A DNA stretch of 64,000 nt from CAZPXZ01 sp965219495 (GTDB lineage: Bacteria; Pseudomonadota; Alphaproteobacteria; Rhodobacterales; CAZPXZ01), in assembly GCA_965219495.1 (NCBI GenBank), contig OZ244777.1, positions 1,488,001-1,552,000 of the forward strand. The letters run 5' to 3'. Made by a program: the position numbers and the translations under genes. Under the pieces are notes generated by a model. It was not told the origin of the DNA and did no database searches. It worked only from the letters and a program-made list of their open reading frames with translations. Below, piece after piece: positions 27,923 to 37,486 of this stretch. Each line of letters opens with the position of its first letter. The first letter of the stretch is position 1.

Positions 27923-29137
27923 TCATGCCGCGGTGATAAGGCGGGTTTTCGCTTTCGGAAGCTGATTGACTTGCCGATAGAACTCGGTCTCCGTTATTTC
28001 TGTTGCCCATTCCAAGCGTAACTTGACGATGTAGCTTGTGAGCGCCGAATTCTCACCATCTACATTTCGAACAGTAATTGCCCGCAATCCGGATAGATGG
28101 TTCAAATCGCGAATGTATGCTCGAACCGGTTCCTTGAGATTGCCGTACTGCCTCTCCAGAGTCTCGTACATAGCAAACATTTCGAATCCTTGTTCTCGAT
28201 CCAGCAGTCTGTTCAGGATTTCAATCTGCCGAAGCGCCAATGCCCGCTTCCGTGTAGATCGCAATCTACCGTACAACTGTCCCATGACGTCGCGGAAGAG
28301 ACTCCTCTGAAGATGGGTTCGAATGTCTCTCAGTAGTCGCTGACACTGGACCGCGATCCCACGGAGGCCAAAAATCAGGAACGGAGTCAGATCGTGGTTG
28401 CTCTGCCACGCCTCGCTTAGACAAGCGAGATAATCGTTTTTTTCGTCATAATAGAAATTCGACATGGAAACAAAGAGCGCGTCCTTAAATCGAGCTTGCC
28501 GAAGAACCAGAGCCTCGAGTACCCTGGCTGTTCTGCCATTTCCGTCTAGAAACGGATGCATTGCCCCGATGTGATAGTGCAAGGCCAATGCCTGAATCAA
28601 GGCATCGTGGCTCCGGAATTCTTGACTCAGCGCATCCACAAGGCACTGCATAGCGGAATTGCAATTCTTGCCACCTTCAACGCCCCGATGCTGCGGACGG
28701 CCGAAGCTAACGTTTTGTCCAGATATGCGAAATTGGCCAGGAGGACAATGGTCGTCATCGCAGCCAGTTACAATTCTCCTATGTATTTCCCTGATCAAAG
28801 ACTCATCAATCGGTCGACCTGCAGGTAATCTCGCTATCCAGCGGTATGTATGGATCGCGGCCCGCGCTTGTCGCTGTGATCGACTCAACTGCTCATCAGG
28901 CGCGTCGCCTGATACCGCCTCTTCAAACTCACGTTCGGTGAAGTCCGCGCCTTCAATGCGAGAAGTGCCTGCCACCTCCCGCTTCAATTCGATTTCTTGG
29001 AGTCTCTCCGCCCAAGATCGCTGGAACGGCACGGTTGTGAGCGATTGCACGGCCGACTTTGCGTCAGTCAGCACATCAATGATCGCCACCGGATCATACT
29101 TGATCCAGCGTTCGGGTACTCGATATTTTATGGCCAT
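27923..29137 (-). CDS. Fic family protein (AMP-transferase type)
   Basis: 404 residues. The Fic core motif is HPFLDGNGRTAR at residues 194–205, with catalytic His194. The auto-inhibitory motif TSRIEG (58–63, (S/T)xxxE(G/N)) lies N-terminal, making it a class II Fic. The N-terminal part resembles the Fic/DOC N-terminal domain and the C-terminal 150 residues look like a helical winged-helix region. Such proteins usually transfer AMP to protein hydroxyl groups. It ends 17 bases from the tRNA-Ser 3' end on the opposite strand. Confidence 0.92.
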   Translation of the reverse strand: MAIKYRVPERWIKYDPVAIIDVLTDAKSAVQSLTTVPFQRSWAERLQEIELKREVAGTSRIEGADFTEREFEEAVSGDAPDEQLSRSQRQARAAIHTYRWIARLPAGRPIDESLIREIHRRIVTGCDDDHCPPGQFRISGQNVSFGRPQHRGVEGGKNCNSAMQCLVDALSQEFRSHDALIQALALHYHIGAMHPFLDGNGRTARVLEALVLRQARFKDALFVSMSNFYYDEKNDYLACLSEAWQSNHDLTPFLIFGLRGIAVQCQRLLRDIRTHLQRSLFRDVMGQLYGRLRSTRKRALALRQIEILNRLLDREQGFEMFAMYETLERQYGNLKEPVRAYIRDLNHLSGLRAITVRNVDGENSALTSYIVKLRLEWATEITETEFYRQVNQLPKAKTRLITAA

Positions 29138-29658
29138 TTCGATCTTGTTTCACCAGTCACTTCCATTGTCAAGCCGCAAGATAATTCATAGTGCTTTTGT
29201 AAATAATGCATTAAAAGATTCCTTGAACCGGAAATACTCGCTTCGTTTGCCGTTTATTTTTTTTTCATTTCAATTCTGGTAAACTTCCGCCACCTCGATT
29301 GCTGGTCTGCTGCATTCGTCATGCGGCTGATTCAAGCTTCCTCAAACTCTCATCGTTCGCCCATTGCACCGCCACATTGCAAAGCAACCATTCCGGGCAC
29401 GCAAATCGGCTGCAATGCGAGATCCATCACACGATTTGCCGTACGATTCGTTTGTTACAACACGTCGGCGCTACCCTCTCCCCTCCGCGGGAGGAAGCCA
29501 CTCGATCCAAATACTTCCGCGCTTGCCACGATGGAGCGCATGGGCAACACCATTCAGCCGACTGGACGTGTACAACGAAAACCGGGTATGACGCATATTC
29601 CAGTCTGCGGGCCGCGACCCGCAACCGATTCACCCAAACTGAACCAAAGGAAGTCAAT
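29138..29658. other. Intergenic, no gene seen
   Basis: About 520 bases with an AT-rich part near 29170–29280 (a run of T's at 29250), presumably holding the divergent promoters of the Fic and VOC genes. No supported gene. Confidence 0.4.
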
Positions 29659-30081
29659 ATGTCCCTACGGCCCTATCTCTTTTTCGAAGACAACTGCCGG
29701 GAAGCTTTCGAATTCTACCGTTCCGTATTCGGTGGAGAATTCTCAATCCTCCAGACATTCGCCGATGGTCCGGCTGAAATGGGCGTCCCGGAGGAGGAAA
29801 AAGATCGCATCATGCACGTATCGCTGCCGATTGGCTCGAATGTTCTGATGGGCAGCGACAGCAGTTCCCTAATGGGCGCGCCCCCGGTAGTCGGAACCAA
29901 TTTTGCAGTTTCAATCGACGGAGAGAGCAAGGAACATTGCGACGACGTATTCGCCAAGCTGTCTGAAGGGGGTTCGGTAACGATGCCTTTGCAGGAAACC
30001 TTCTGGGGCGCATATTACGGCATGTGGACGGACAAGTTTGGCATCAAATGGATGATCAACGTCGAGCTCCGAGCGGAATAA
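29659..30081 (+). CDS. VOC family protein, PhnB-like
   Basis: 140 residues. I start at the ATG at 29659, preceded by AAAGGAAG; the open frame further upstream is not protein-like. Pattern: LRPYLFFEDNCREAFEFYRS, VFGGEF, HVSLPIGSNVLMGSD, FAVSIDGESKEHCDDVFAKL and FWGAYYGMWTDKFGIKWMIN, typical of the PhnB/YjdN-type glyoxalase-fold subfamily. Substrate unknown. Possibly the first gene before the hydrolase cluster, from which it is separated by 190 bases. Confidence 0.9.
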   Translation: MSLRPYLFFEDNCREAFEFYRSVFGGEFSILQTFADGPAEMGVPEEEKDRIMHVSLPIGSNVLMGSDSSSLMGAPPVVGTNFAVSIDGESKEHCDDVFAKLSEGGSVTMPLQETFWGAYYGMWTDKFGIKWMINVELRAE

Positions 30082-30272
30082 GGCGAGGACTCTGCGGTCG
30101 TCTGCGGGACCTGCCGCCAGCGTGGTGTGTAATGTCGGCCTGTCCTTACGGCGGCCAGCCGCAATGTTTGCGGTACGGGTCAACCTGGAAAAGCGAAAGA
30201 TGTGCGGAAACCGCCTGCCCGGACACGTGAATCTTTAACCCCGGCCACGCAAGAGCGTTGAGGGAGAAAACC

Positions 30273-31136
30273 ATGTCGGAAACCCTGTATCGCGGCTTCA
30301 GCCGGACTGAACTCGAGGCCTTTTACTCGCATGGAAATCGCATCGAAAACTACGACAGCTACCTTCTGCGCTGGCCCGAGCAAAGCGCCGAAGTCCGCGA
30401 TGCGCTCCTGTGCGAGTGCGATGTCCCGTATGGCCCGAACGCCGCCGAAACCTATGACGTTTTCCCGGCGGGAAGCGGGTCTCCGATTCATGTCTTCTTT
30501 CACGGCGGCTCCTGGTATTCCCATGACAAGTCCGATTTCGAGTTCATGGCGCCGGCCCTGGTCGACAAGGGCATCACTCTCATATGCGCCAATTACCCGT
30601 TGTGTCCCGGCGTCCGATTGACGAGCTTGCTCGACTCCTGCCTCCGCTCCCTCGAACATGTGTTTCTCCACGCGCGAGACTATGGCGCCGACCCGGACCG
30701 GATCTTCGTCTCGGGACATTCGGCAGGCGGGCATATCGCCGCATGCCTGTTGAACGCGAACTGGCTGAAGCTTGACGATCTTCTCCCTCAGGATCTGGTG
30801 AAGGGAGCGGTGGCAATCAGTGGCGTGTACGACCTTGAGCCGATCCGGCTGATCGCAATGAACCAATTCGTTCGCCTGGATTCCGGGGAAGTTCAGGCGC
30901 TCTCGCCCATTTTCAATATTTCAAGCACTGCCGGCAGCCTGGTGCTGGCGGTAGGAACCAATGAAGGGGAGGAATTCAATCGGCAGCAGGCCGCGTACGC
31001 GGACGCGTGGAGGGCTTCCGGGCATTCCTGCACCGCCCTGGTCCTGGAGGGCGAGGACCACTTTTCCATCATCGACGGCTTGGCGAAACCGGAAAGCAAA
31101 CTCTTCCAAACGCTGCTCGCGCAAGCCGGCCTCTGA
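30273..31136 (+). CDS. Alpha/beta hydrolase, kynurenine-formamidase-like
   Basis: 287 residues from the ATG at 30273 (MSETLYRGFSRTELEAFYSH) with a TTGAGGGAG ribosome-binding site. Oxyanion hole HGGSW (78–82), nucleophile motif GHSAGG with Ser150, and a probable catalytic His263 in GEDHFSIIDGL; the acid is likely near Glu232–Glu234 or an Asp not clear from sequence. It matches the HGG-type hydrolase group that includes arylformamidases and hormone-sensitive-lipase-like esterases. It is coupled to the next gene by a shared TGATG. Confidence 0.85.
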   Translation: MSETLYRGFSRTELEAFYSHGNRIENYDSYLLRWPEQSAEVRDALLCECDVPYGPNAAETYDVFPAGSGSPIHVFFHGGSWYSHDKSDFEFMAPALVDKGITLICANYPLCPGVRLTSLLDSCLRSLEHVFLHARDYGADPDRIFVSGHSAGGHIAACLLNANWLKLDDLLPQDLVKGAVAISGVYDLEPIRLIAMNQFVRLDSGEVQALSPIFNISSTAGSLVLAVGTNEGEEFNRQQAAYADAWRASGHSCTALVLEGEDHFSIIDGLAKPESKLFQTLLAQAGL

Positions 31137-31480
31137 TGGCGGACGACGAATTCTCCCTCTACGACCTGAAGGTCGAGTGGCTGCCCGGCGAAAAGCCCTG
31201 CTGGTGCGGAGCGAAGGAGGGCGATCATTTTTTCCTTCGCGGTGAACACATCGAAATTCCGCCGGGAGTGAAGTGGTCGATTTATACGCTCTCCGTCCTG
31301 CTTCCCCTCCTCCCCGCAAAGCAACGCGAGACGCACCCGAATGACTGGATGACGACCGATGCAGAGGTGGCCTGCCTGGATCCCAACTGCGGCGCGCGGT
31401 TCCGCGTCAGCCGCGTTGGAACCCGGACGTTTCGGCACGCGGAAACCACCGCAACCAAACTCGACGGTGCAAGCGAATGA
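31136..31480 (+). CDS. TIGR04076-like small cysteine protein
   Basis: 114 residues starting at 31136 inside the previous stop. It has KVEWLPGEKPCWCGAKEGDH early, WSIYTLSVLLPLLPAKQRE in the middle and AEVACLDPNCGARFRVSRVG late, the layout of the TIGR04076 family (function unknown). The CWC and CLDPNC cysteines could bind metal. Its ATGA overlap with the reductase places it in the same operon. Confidence 0.7.
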   Translation: MADDEFSLYDLKVEWLPGEKPCWCGAKEGDHFFLRGEHIEIPPGVKWSIYTLSVLLPLLPAKQRETHPNDWMTTDAEVACLDPNCGARFRVSRVGTRTFRHAETTATKLDGASE

Positions 31481-32532
31481 CCGTAGCGCGCCTGGAAATC
31501 GAGCCCGGATACACGATTTCCCGACTGATCAAGGGGGGCTGGCACCTCGCCGGCGGGCACGGCGGGATCGACCGGACGCAGGCCATTCGGGACATGGCGG
31601 CCTTTGTCGAAAAAGGCATCACGACCTTCGACTGCGCCGATCACTACACCGGCGTCGAGGCGATGATCGGCGACTTTCGGGCGGCTTACCCCAGTCTGGA
31701 GAAGGAACTGCAAGTCCATACCAAGTTCGTGCCCGATTATGACCGGCTTGGCAGTCTCTCCCGTTCTTATGTAAAGGAAATCATCGATCGGTCCCTGTCG
31801 CGGCTCGGTGTGGAAAGGCTGGACCTGGTGCAATTTCACTGGTGGGATCCGGAGGGCGCACCACACTTCGTAGAAGCGGGCCTCGTACTCCGGGATCTCC
31901 GGGACGAGGGAAAAATTGCCCGCGTTGGCGTCACCAATTTCAATACCCGACAGTTGAAGTCTCTGGTCGACGCCGGCGTGCCCGTATGCACGAACCAGCC
32001 CCAATACTCGCCGGTGGACCTCCGGCCGGAAACTGAACTCATCCCGTACTGCCAGGAACATGACATTCCCCAGCTTTGCTACGGTTCGCTCGCCGGAGGC
32101 TTCCTCTCGGAGGCCTGGATCGGCGCGGACGAACCGTTTCCTCCATTTCCCAACCGCTCTCTCACTAAGTACAAGCTCATCATCGAGGACTTCGGCGGGT
32201 GGGCCTTATTCCAGGACTTGCTGCGCGTCCTGAACCGCATCGGCAGAAGTCACGGCGCACCACTTCCGCTTGTCGCCCTGCGCTGGCTTCTCGATCGGCC
32301 AAATGTCGGGGCGGCGATCGTCGGCGCGACTTCAACCCGGCATCTCGACGACAATCTTGGGGTGTTCTCGATCGCGCTGGACCTGGAAGACCGCGCGGCG
32401 ATCCGCGACGTGCTGTCTAGGCGTGCGGGACCGTCCGGCGACTGCTACGACCTTGAACGCGACAAGGAAGGCCGTCACGGACGCATCATGCGATACAACC
32501 AGAACGCGATGGAACCGCCGAGCAAAGACTAG
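31477..32532 (+). CDS. Aldo/keto reductase
   Basis: 351 residues, TIM-barrel NAD(P)H oxidoreductase. The catalytic tetrad is present: Asp52 and Tyr57 in FDCADHYTG, Lys83 in VHTKF and His121 in LVQFHWWD. Further blocks are EGKIARVGVTNFNTRQL and the cofactor region near ALRWLLDRPNVGAAIVGAT. It ends in TAG, four bases of which (CTAG) are shared with the stop of the convergent paralogue. Cotranscribed with the hydrolase and TIGR04076 gene. Confidence 0.92.
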   Translation: MTVARLEIEPGYTISRLIKGGWHLAGGHGGIDRTQAIRDMAAFVEKGITTFDCADHYTGVEAMIGDFRAAYPSLEKELQVHTKFVPDYDRLGSLSRSYVKEIIDRSLSRLGVERLDLVQFHWWDPEGAPHFVEAGLVLRDLRDEGKIARVGVTNFNTRQLKSLVDAGVPVCTNQPQYSPVDLRPETELIPYCQEHDIPQLCYGSLAGGFLSEAWIGADEPFPPFPNRSLTKYKLIIEDFGGWALFQDLLRVLNRIGRSHGAPLPLVALRWLLDRPNVGAAIVGATSTRHLDDNLGVFSIALDLEDRAAIRDVLSRRAGPSGDCYDLERDKEGRHGRIMRYNQNAMEPPSKD

Positions 32533-33572
32533 GCGTGATGCCTGCGGATCGCGCGCCAAAATACGGAATCGGACACACGTTCAAGTTCACCCACATCCGC
32601 GGCGAAGCGAGAAAGCCCGACGGAAGCGATCTCTTCCAGATCCTGTTCGCTCAACCGCAACTTGCACGCGGCGAGCAGTTCAGGCAACCGATTCCGCCCC
32701 GTCGCGCCGAAAAGCAAGGCCTTACCCGGACCGCATCCGAGCGCCCAACTCAGCGCCACCACCGAAATCGACGACTTTCGCCGCGCGGCAATACCCGAAA
32801 GCGCTCGCAGCAGCGCCTGAAGACGGCCCCACCCGCCGACGGCTTCGACCAGGGCCAGATACTCCTGGCTCGCGCCCGTGTGCGATGCGATCGGCTTGGC
32901 GGCGCCCAGCCATCGTTCGCTAAGGAGTCCTCCCGCAAGCGGCCCGTATGCCAGGAGGCCGATGCCCCCGCTCGCGCAGAAATCGGCCAAGGCGGTCTCC
33001 GCGCGGCGATCGATCAGGGAATGGTGCACTTGGTTTGATGACACGGGAACTCCCGCGTCCAGCAGTTTGCGGAGCGGCGCCACGCCAAAGTTGGTCACGC
33101 CGATCCGCCCGATCTTGCCCTGCAACTGAAGGCGAGCCAGCACATGTCCGGTTTCGACCATTCCGGGAAGGTCAAGATTCCACCACTGCAACTGCAACAA
33201 TTCGAGCCGCTCGACGCCGATGCGGACAAGCGAGCGGTCGACGCTGGCGACGACATCCCCGGGGTTCGGCGGATTTTCGCGCACAGAGGCGGTAAAACGA
33301 GTATGCACCTTGATTTCATCCGCCAATTCTGACGGCAATGTTCGTTGGGCGACGTTTAGCAACGCGCCCATGAGGGCTTCGCCACCGGCGTAACTATCGG
33401 AAGTTTCGAAGGTAGTGATGCCCGCGCGCACGAATTCGAGCAGGCACTCCACCGCGTCCGCGCCGCGCCCGACAGTCTGCCAGCCACCCTTGATCAAGCG
33501 GCTTACCTGGTAGCCGGGACAGAGTTCGACCCGCTCGACCGGCAATTCGGATGCCGCCGAGAAATTCTGCAA
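32529..33572 (-). CDS. Aldo/keto reductase paralogue with degenerate catalytic tetrad
   Basis: 347 residues, clearly homologous to the preceding reductase (shared SRLIKGGW, ERLELLQ/ERLDLVQ, GKIGRIGVTNF). Aligned to it, the tetrad Asp–Tyr–Lys–His reads Glu56–Tyr61–Arg92–Gln129 (FETSDSYAGG, KVHTRFT, LLQLQWWN). Only the tyrosine is kept. The reading frame is intact and codon use is similar, so it is not an ordinary pseudogene; a non-catalytic, altered-chemistry or scaffold role is possible. Confidence 0.88.
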   Translation of the reverse strand: MQNFSAASELPVERVELCPGYQVSRLIKGGWQTVGRGADAVECLLEFVRAGITTFETSDSYAGGEALMGALLNVAQRTLPSELADEIKVHTRFTASVRENPPNPGDVVASVDRSLVRIGVERLELLQLQWWNLDLPGMVETGHVLARLQLQGKIGRIGVTNFGVAPLRKLLDAGVPVSSNQVHHSLIDRRAETALADFCASGGIGLLAYGPLAGGLLSERWLGAAKPIASHTGASQEYLALVEAVGGWGRLQALLRALSGIAARRKSSISVVALSWALGCGPGKALLFGATGRNRLPELLAACKLRLSEQDLEEIASVGLSRFAADVGELERVSDSVFWRAIRRHHA

Positions 33573-33652
33573 TCGCCCAGTGCCTGCAGGCGAAGGGGAC
33601 CCGGCCAGCCCCGCGGCCAGCTGGAACCCTTCGCGAGCAAGCGCTCGGACGG

Positions 33653-34957
33653 CTAGTTGGAGGCGATCATCTCCTTGATGGTGGCGATCTCCTCGATGCT
33701 GATCCCTCGCACCTCTTCGAATTGTCCGTTCCGGACCTGCTGCACGGACATGGTAGCCGACACGTTTCCAAACTGATCGAACACGATCGGCCCCGTCACG
33801 CCCACGAAGGCAATGTCTTTCCCTTCCTGCAACAATTTGATGGCGTTCTCATAGCCCTCGACACCCGCGTATACGGGCTCGCCTTCCGGCCCGGTGATTT
33901 CCCATACGATCTTCGCGAGATTGGCGCCAGTAGCCTCAATACCGCGAATGTCGGCAGCCACGTTGGCAAGCGCGAGCAGCGCTCCCGCGTCATGTCCCGA
34001 GGTACGGCCGGGTCCGCCGTTGATGGTCAGGTCGCAGCATTCCTGCAAATTGGCGTTGACGGTCTTGAAGGACGGCGTAATGGGCGGTGCGGGACTGATG
34101 AACCAACCGTCAATCAGCACCTCTTCGCCAACGATTTCCACGAGTTCCGGATCGTTCAGGCCCAGTGCGAAGGCGAACTTCAGCGGACCGCCAAGCGAAA
34201 TCCAGTCGCGCAATTTTTTCGAGGCGTCCTGCGGCGTGCTGGCGAGATAGAGCGAATCCGGATTACCCTCCATCGCCTTGTTGACTTCGGAGCGGTAGGA
34301 AGGCTGATCCATGTTGTAGGCGACCATATTTGTAATCTGTCCGCCCAGCGCCTTGAATCCGTTGGCGACGTCGGCCGCGTTGTTGATTCCCCAGTCGTTG
34401 TTTACGTGAATGATCGCCATGTTCCGGAAGCCCGCTTCGTAGGCCATCTTTGCGCTGGCGAACGCCTGATTCGAGTCAACCGGCAACGTCCGGAAGAATA
34501 GCCCCTTGGTCGCGCCGGTCCTCGCCATTTCCGTGAATGTCGGAGACGTAGACGCCGCCGGTATCACCAGGACGCCCTTTTCCACCGTTACGGAAGTCAG
34601 CAAGGGCCCGGTAAGCCCGGAGGAAACGGGTCCGACGATCGATGTGACGCCGTCGATATCGATCAGTTTCTGTCCAACATCGACTGCGACAGATGGCTGC
34701 GTCTGCGCATCCCGAACGTCGTAGACAAGTTCGCAGCCGACACCGAGGTTTGCCCTAGCTTCATTGACCTGTTCAATTGCCAGTCGCGCCACGCGCGAGA
34801 TCGGAACACCAAAGGTGCCGACGGCGCCGGTGAGCGAAAGCACCCCCCCAATCTTGCGTGAACAATCCTGGGCTTGCGCAACAGGCGCAGCCAGGGCGGA
34901 AGCCACCAAGGTAGCTCCGGCCACCATGGCGAGGCCGAAAGAAAATTTTGTTTTCAC
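33653..34957 (-). CDS. Branched-chain-amino-acid-type ABC substrate-binding protein
   Basis: 434 residues from the GTG at 34957, preceded by AGGGGAG; an ATG 30 bases upstream is in frame but lacks such a site. Signal peptide VKTKFSFGLAMVAGATLVAS…VAQAQ. The mature part has IGGVLSLTGAVGTFGVPISR, VTSIVGPVSSGLTGPLLTSV, GVLVIPAASTSPTFTEMART and FRNMAIIHVNNDWGINNAAD, the Peripla_BP_6 (LivJ/LivK) fold. It is divergent from the matching ATPase and permease genes. Confidence 0.92.
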   Translation of the reverse strand: MKTKFSFGLAMVAGATLVASALAAPVAQAQDCSRKIGGVLSLTGAVGTFGVPISRVARLAIEQVNEARANLGVGCELVYDVRDAQTQPSVAVDVGQKLIDIDGVTSIVGPVSSGLTGPLLTSVTVEKGVLVIPAASTSPTFTEMARTGATKGLFFRTLPVDSNQAFASAKMAYEAGFRNMAIIHVNNDWGINNAADVANGFKALGGQITNMVAYNMDQPSYRSEVNKAMEGNPDSLYLASTPQDASKKLRDWISLGGPLKFAFALGLNDPELVEIVGEEVLIDGWFISPAPPITPSFKTVNANLQECCDLTINGGPGRTSGHDAGALLALANVAADIRGIEATGANLAKIVWEITGPEGEPVYAGVEGYENAIKLLQEGKDIAFVGVTGPIVFDQFGNVSATMSVQQVRNGQFEEVRGISIEEIATIKEMIASN

Positions 34958-35089
34958 GAGGTTCTCTCCCCTATGAGCGTTAAGCATTTGCTTGCAATCT
35001 CTGAATTACCATAATGCCCGACGGTCTCATGGCAAGGCGCGGTACGATGAGAATAGCCCCATTCCGGTTTCGTTGCGAATATTCCCGGC

Positions 35090-35866
35090 ATGCTGCACGT
35101 CGTTGAACTCGTCCGGGAATTCGGGGGACTCCATGCAGTTGACGGGGTTTCGTTCGAGGTTCAGAAGGGAAGCATAACCGGGTTGATCGGCCCGAACGGT
35201 GCCGGCAAGACAACCGTCTTTAACGTGATTGCGGGCGCTCTCCCACCCACGCGCGGGAAGATATATTTCAACGGCGCGGAGATTACGGGCAGTCCCGCCC
35301 ACCGCACCTTTCGCGAGGGGCTGGTTCGCACATTCCAGATCCCTCGTCCGTTCGGACGCATGACCGTTCTCGAAAACCTGATGATGGCGCCAACGAACCA
35401 GCTCGGCGAGCGTTTCTGGAACAACTGGATCCATCCCGGCGCCGTCCACGCCGAAGAACTGAAACTCCGGGACAAGGCGATCGATGTTCTCGACTTCCTG
35501 GGCCTGACCCGCCTGGGCGAAGAACTGGCCGAAAACCTTTCTGGCGGCCAGACCAAGCTTCTCGAACTGGGACGCGCCCTGATGTCGGATCCGCTGATGG
35601 TCCTGCTGGACGAGCCGGGCGCCGGCATCAATCCCACGCTGCTGGGTGAGATCGTCGAACGCATCGCCGAATTGAACAGACGTGGCATCACGTTCCTGAT
35701 CATCGAGCACAACATGGATCTCGTGATGACGCTCTGCGACCCGATTCTGGTGATGGCGAACGGCGAGCTGCTCATGCAGGGCAGCGCGGAAGAGGTGCAG
35801 TCGGACCCGAGCGTACTCGACGCCTATCTGGGCGGTTCGCTGGACCTGGAGCCTGTGCATGCCTGA
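35090..35866 (+). CDS. ABC transporter ATP-binding protein, LivG type
   Basis: 258 residues. Walker A GPNGAGKTTVFN, family-typical insertion GSPAHRTFREGLVRTFQIPR, signature LSGGQTKLLELGRAL, Walker B LMVLLDEPGAGINP and H-loop IIEHNMDLVM. It overlaps the next ATPase by 8 bases. First of four tightly packed genes. Confidence 0.92.
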   Translation: MLHVVELVREFGGLHAVDGVSFEVQKGSITGLIGPNGAGKTTVFNVIAGALPPTRGKIYFNGAEITGSPAHRTFREGLVRTFQIPRPFGRMTVLENLMMAPTNQLGERFWNNWIHPGAVHAEELKLRDKAIDVLDFLGLTRLGEELAENLSGGQTKLLELGRALMSDPLMVLLDEPGAGINPTLLGEIVERIAELNRRGITFLIIEHNMDLVMTLCDPILVMANGELLMQGSAEEVQSDPSVLDAYLGGSLDLEPVHA

Positions 35867-36593
35867 TCCGGTCCTCAGCATCCGGGATCTGGAAGCCGGG
35901 TACCGTCCTTCGCTTCCGATCCTCCACGGCATATCGCTGGAAGTGTTCGAAGGCGAAATCGTCACCGTGCTCGGTCCCAACGGTTCCGGAAAATCGACCC
36001 TGGTGAAGGCGGTCGCCGGGCTTGTGCGGATCATGAACGGGTCGATTTCCTTCGAGGGCCGCAACATTACCGGAATGGAGACGCACGAGCTCATCCGCGC
36101 GCGCGTCGCGTACGTCCCGCAGTCCGACAACGTGTTCGCGCGCTTGTCGGTAAAGGAGAACCTTGTGCTCGGCGCGCTATGCGATCCGGGAGAAAGCGCC
36201 GGACGGATGAATCACGTGCTCGGCTTGTTCCCGGATCTCGCGGATGCGTGCGATCTGGCGGTTGGCAAGCTCTCCGGTGGCCAGCGCCAGATGGTTGCGG
36301 TCGGACGCGCGCTCATGGCTTCGCCCCGGCTGCTCATGGTCGACGAGCCTTCCGTGGGACTCGCGGGGAAGTTCGCCCGGCAGGTGTTCGGGCAATTACT
36401 TCGCGTAAAGGAATCCGGCGTAGCGGTCCTCATGGTCGAGCAGAACGCGCGCGCTGCGCTGGAGATCTCGGACCGGGGATACGTCTTGGCGGAAGGGCGT
36501 CAGAAAATTCACGGGACCGCCGCCAACCTCCTGCGCAACCCCGAAATCGGCGCGCTATATCTGGGCGCAAGATCGAGGCTCGCCCGGCAATGA
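35859..36593 (+). CDS. ABC transporter ATP-binding protein, LivF type
   Basis: 244 residues. Walker A GPNGSGKSTLVKAV, signature LSGGQRQMVAVGRAL, Walker B LLMVDEPSVGLAGKF and H-loop variant LMVEQNARAALEISD, the LivF subtype. It shares ATGA with the next permease. Confidence 0.92.
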   Translation: MPDPVLSIRDLEAGYRPSLPILHGISLEVFEGEIVTVLGPNGSGKSTLVKAVAGLVRIMNGSISFEGRNITGMETHELIRARVAYVPQSDNVFARLSVKENLVLGALCDPGESAGRMNHVLGLFPDLADACDLAVGKLSGGQRQMVAVGRALMASPRLLMVDEPSVGLAGKFARQVFGQLLRVKESGVAVLMVEQNARAALEISDRGYVLAEGRQKIHGTAANLLRNPEIGALYLGARSRLARQ

Positions 36594-37486
36594 TCCAGTT
36601 TGTCGCCGATGGAATTGTCAACGGTTCCCTGATCGCGCTCGGTGCGATCGGGCTGAGCATCACCTACAACGTCCTCAGGTTCGCGAACTTCGCGCAGGGC
36701 GAAATATTGACGACGGGCGCCTATTTCACCTTGGCCGGCGTGATCGTCTTGGGGGCGGGCGCCGGAGCCATGGGGCCAATCGCTTTCGGCTGGCCGCTCC
36801 TGATTTCCCTGGTCTTCGCAATCCCGGCAGCATGCGTTGTCGTGCTTGCCGCCGACTGGCTGCTCTTCCGGCAACTGCGCGACCGAAACGCCTCTCGAAT
36901 CACTCTGATCATGGCGGCGTTCGGCGTCTCGCTGATGGGCCGGAATCTGACGACGCTATTTGCCGGGGGCAAGCCGCAGTACTACGACTTCTACATTCCC
37001 AAGTCTTTCGAGATCGTGGCGGGCGCCCGGGTCCGCCCGGACGACCTTGCGATCGTGGCGGTCGCTCTTGTCGCGGTCGCGCTCTTGAGCGTTCTCGTCT
37101 ATCGCACCTCGATGGGACGGCAGATGCGCGCGGTCGCAGAGAATCCCACCCTTGCGCGTATCAACGGAGTCGACGTCCGAGCGGTAATTCGGTGGGGCTG
37201 GATTCTCGGAACCGCGCTCGCAACGGTGGCCGGGGTGCTGCTTGCGCACAACACGCAACTCCGACCCGAAATGGGTTTCGACATGCTACTGCCCATGTTC
37301 GCGGCGCTCATCCTGGGAGGAACGAGAAACCTCTTCGGGACGGTTCTTGGCGCCATGGTGATCGGGATCACCGAATCGTTGGTCGTGGCGGTCAGTCTAT
37401 CCGGCTACCGGGCCGGGGTGACCTTTCTCATCCTGCTGGCGTTCCTCCTGGTGCGCCCGCAGGGATTGCTCGGGGAGAGCAAGTGA
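36590..37486 (+). CDS. ABC transporter permease, LivH type
   Basis: 298 residues from the ATG at 36590 (MIQFVADGIVNGSLIALGAI). Characteristic blocks are LSITYNVLRFANFAQGEILT near the N-terminus, the EAA-like loop MGRQMRAVAENPTLARINGV, and FDMLLPMFAALILGGTRNLF. About eight membrane segments. Confidence 0.92.
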   Translation: MIQFVADGIVNGSLIALGAIGLSITYNVLRFANFAQGEILTTGAYFTLAGVIVLGAGAGAMGPIAFGWPLLISLVFAIPAACVVVLAADWLLFRQLRDRNASRITLIMAAFGVSLMGRNLTTLFAGGKPQYYDFYIPKSFEIVAGARVRPDDLAIVAVALVAVALLSVLVYRTSMGRQMRAVAENPTLARINGVDVRAVIRWGWILGTALATVAGVLLAHNTQLRPEMGFDMLLPMFAALILGGTRNLFGTVLGAMVIGITESLVVAVSLSGYRAGVTFLILLAFLLVRPQGLLGESK

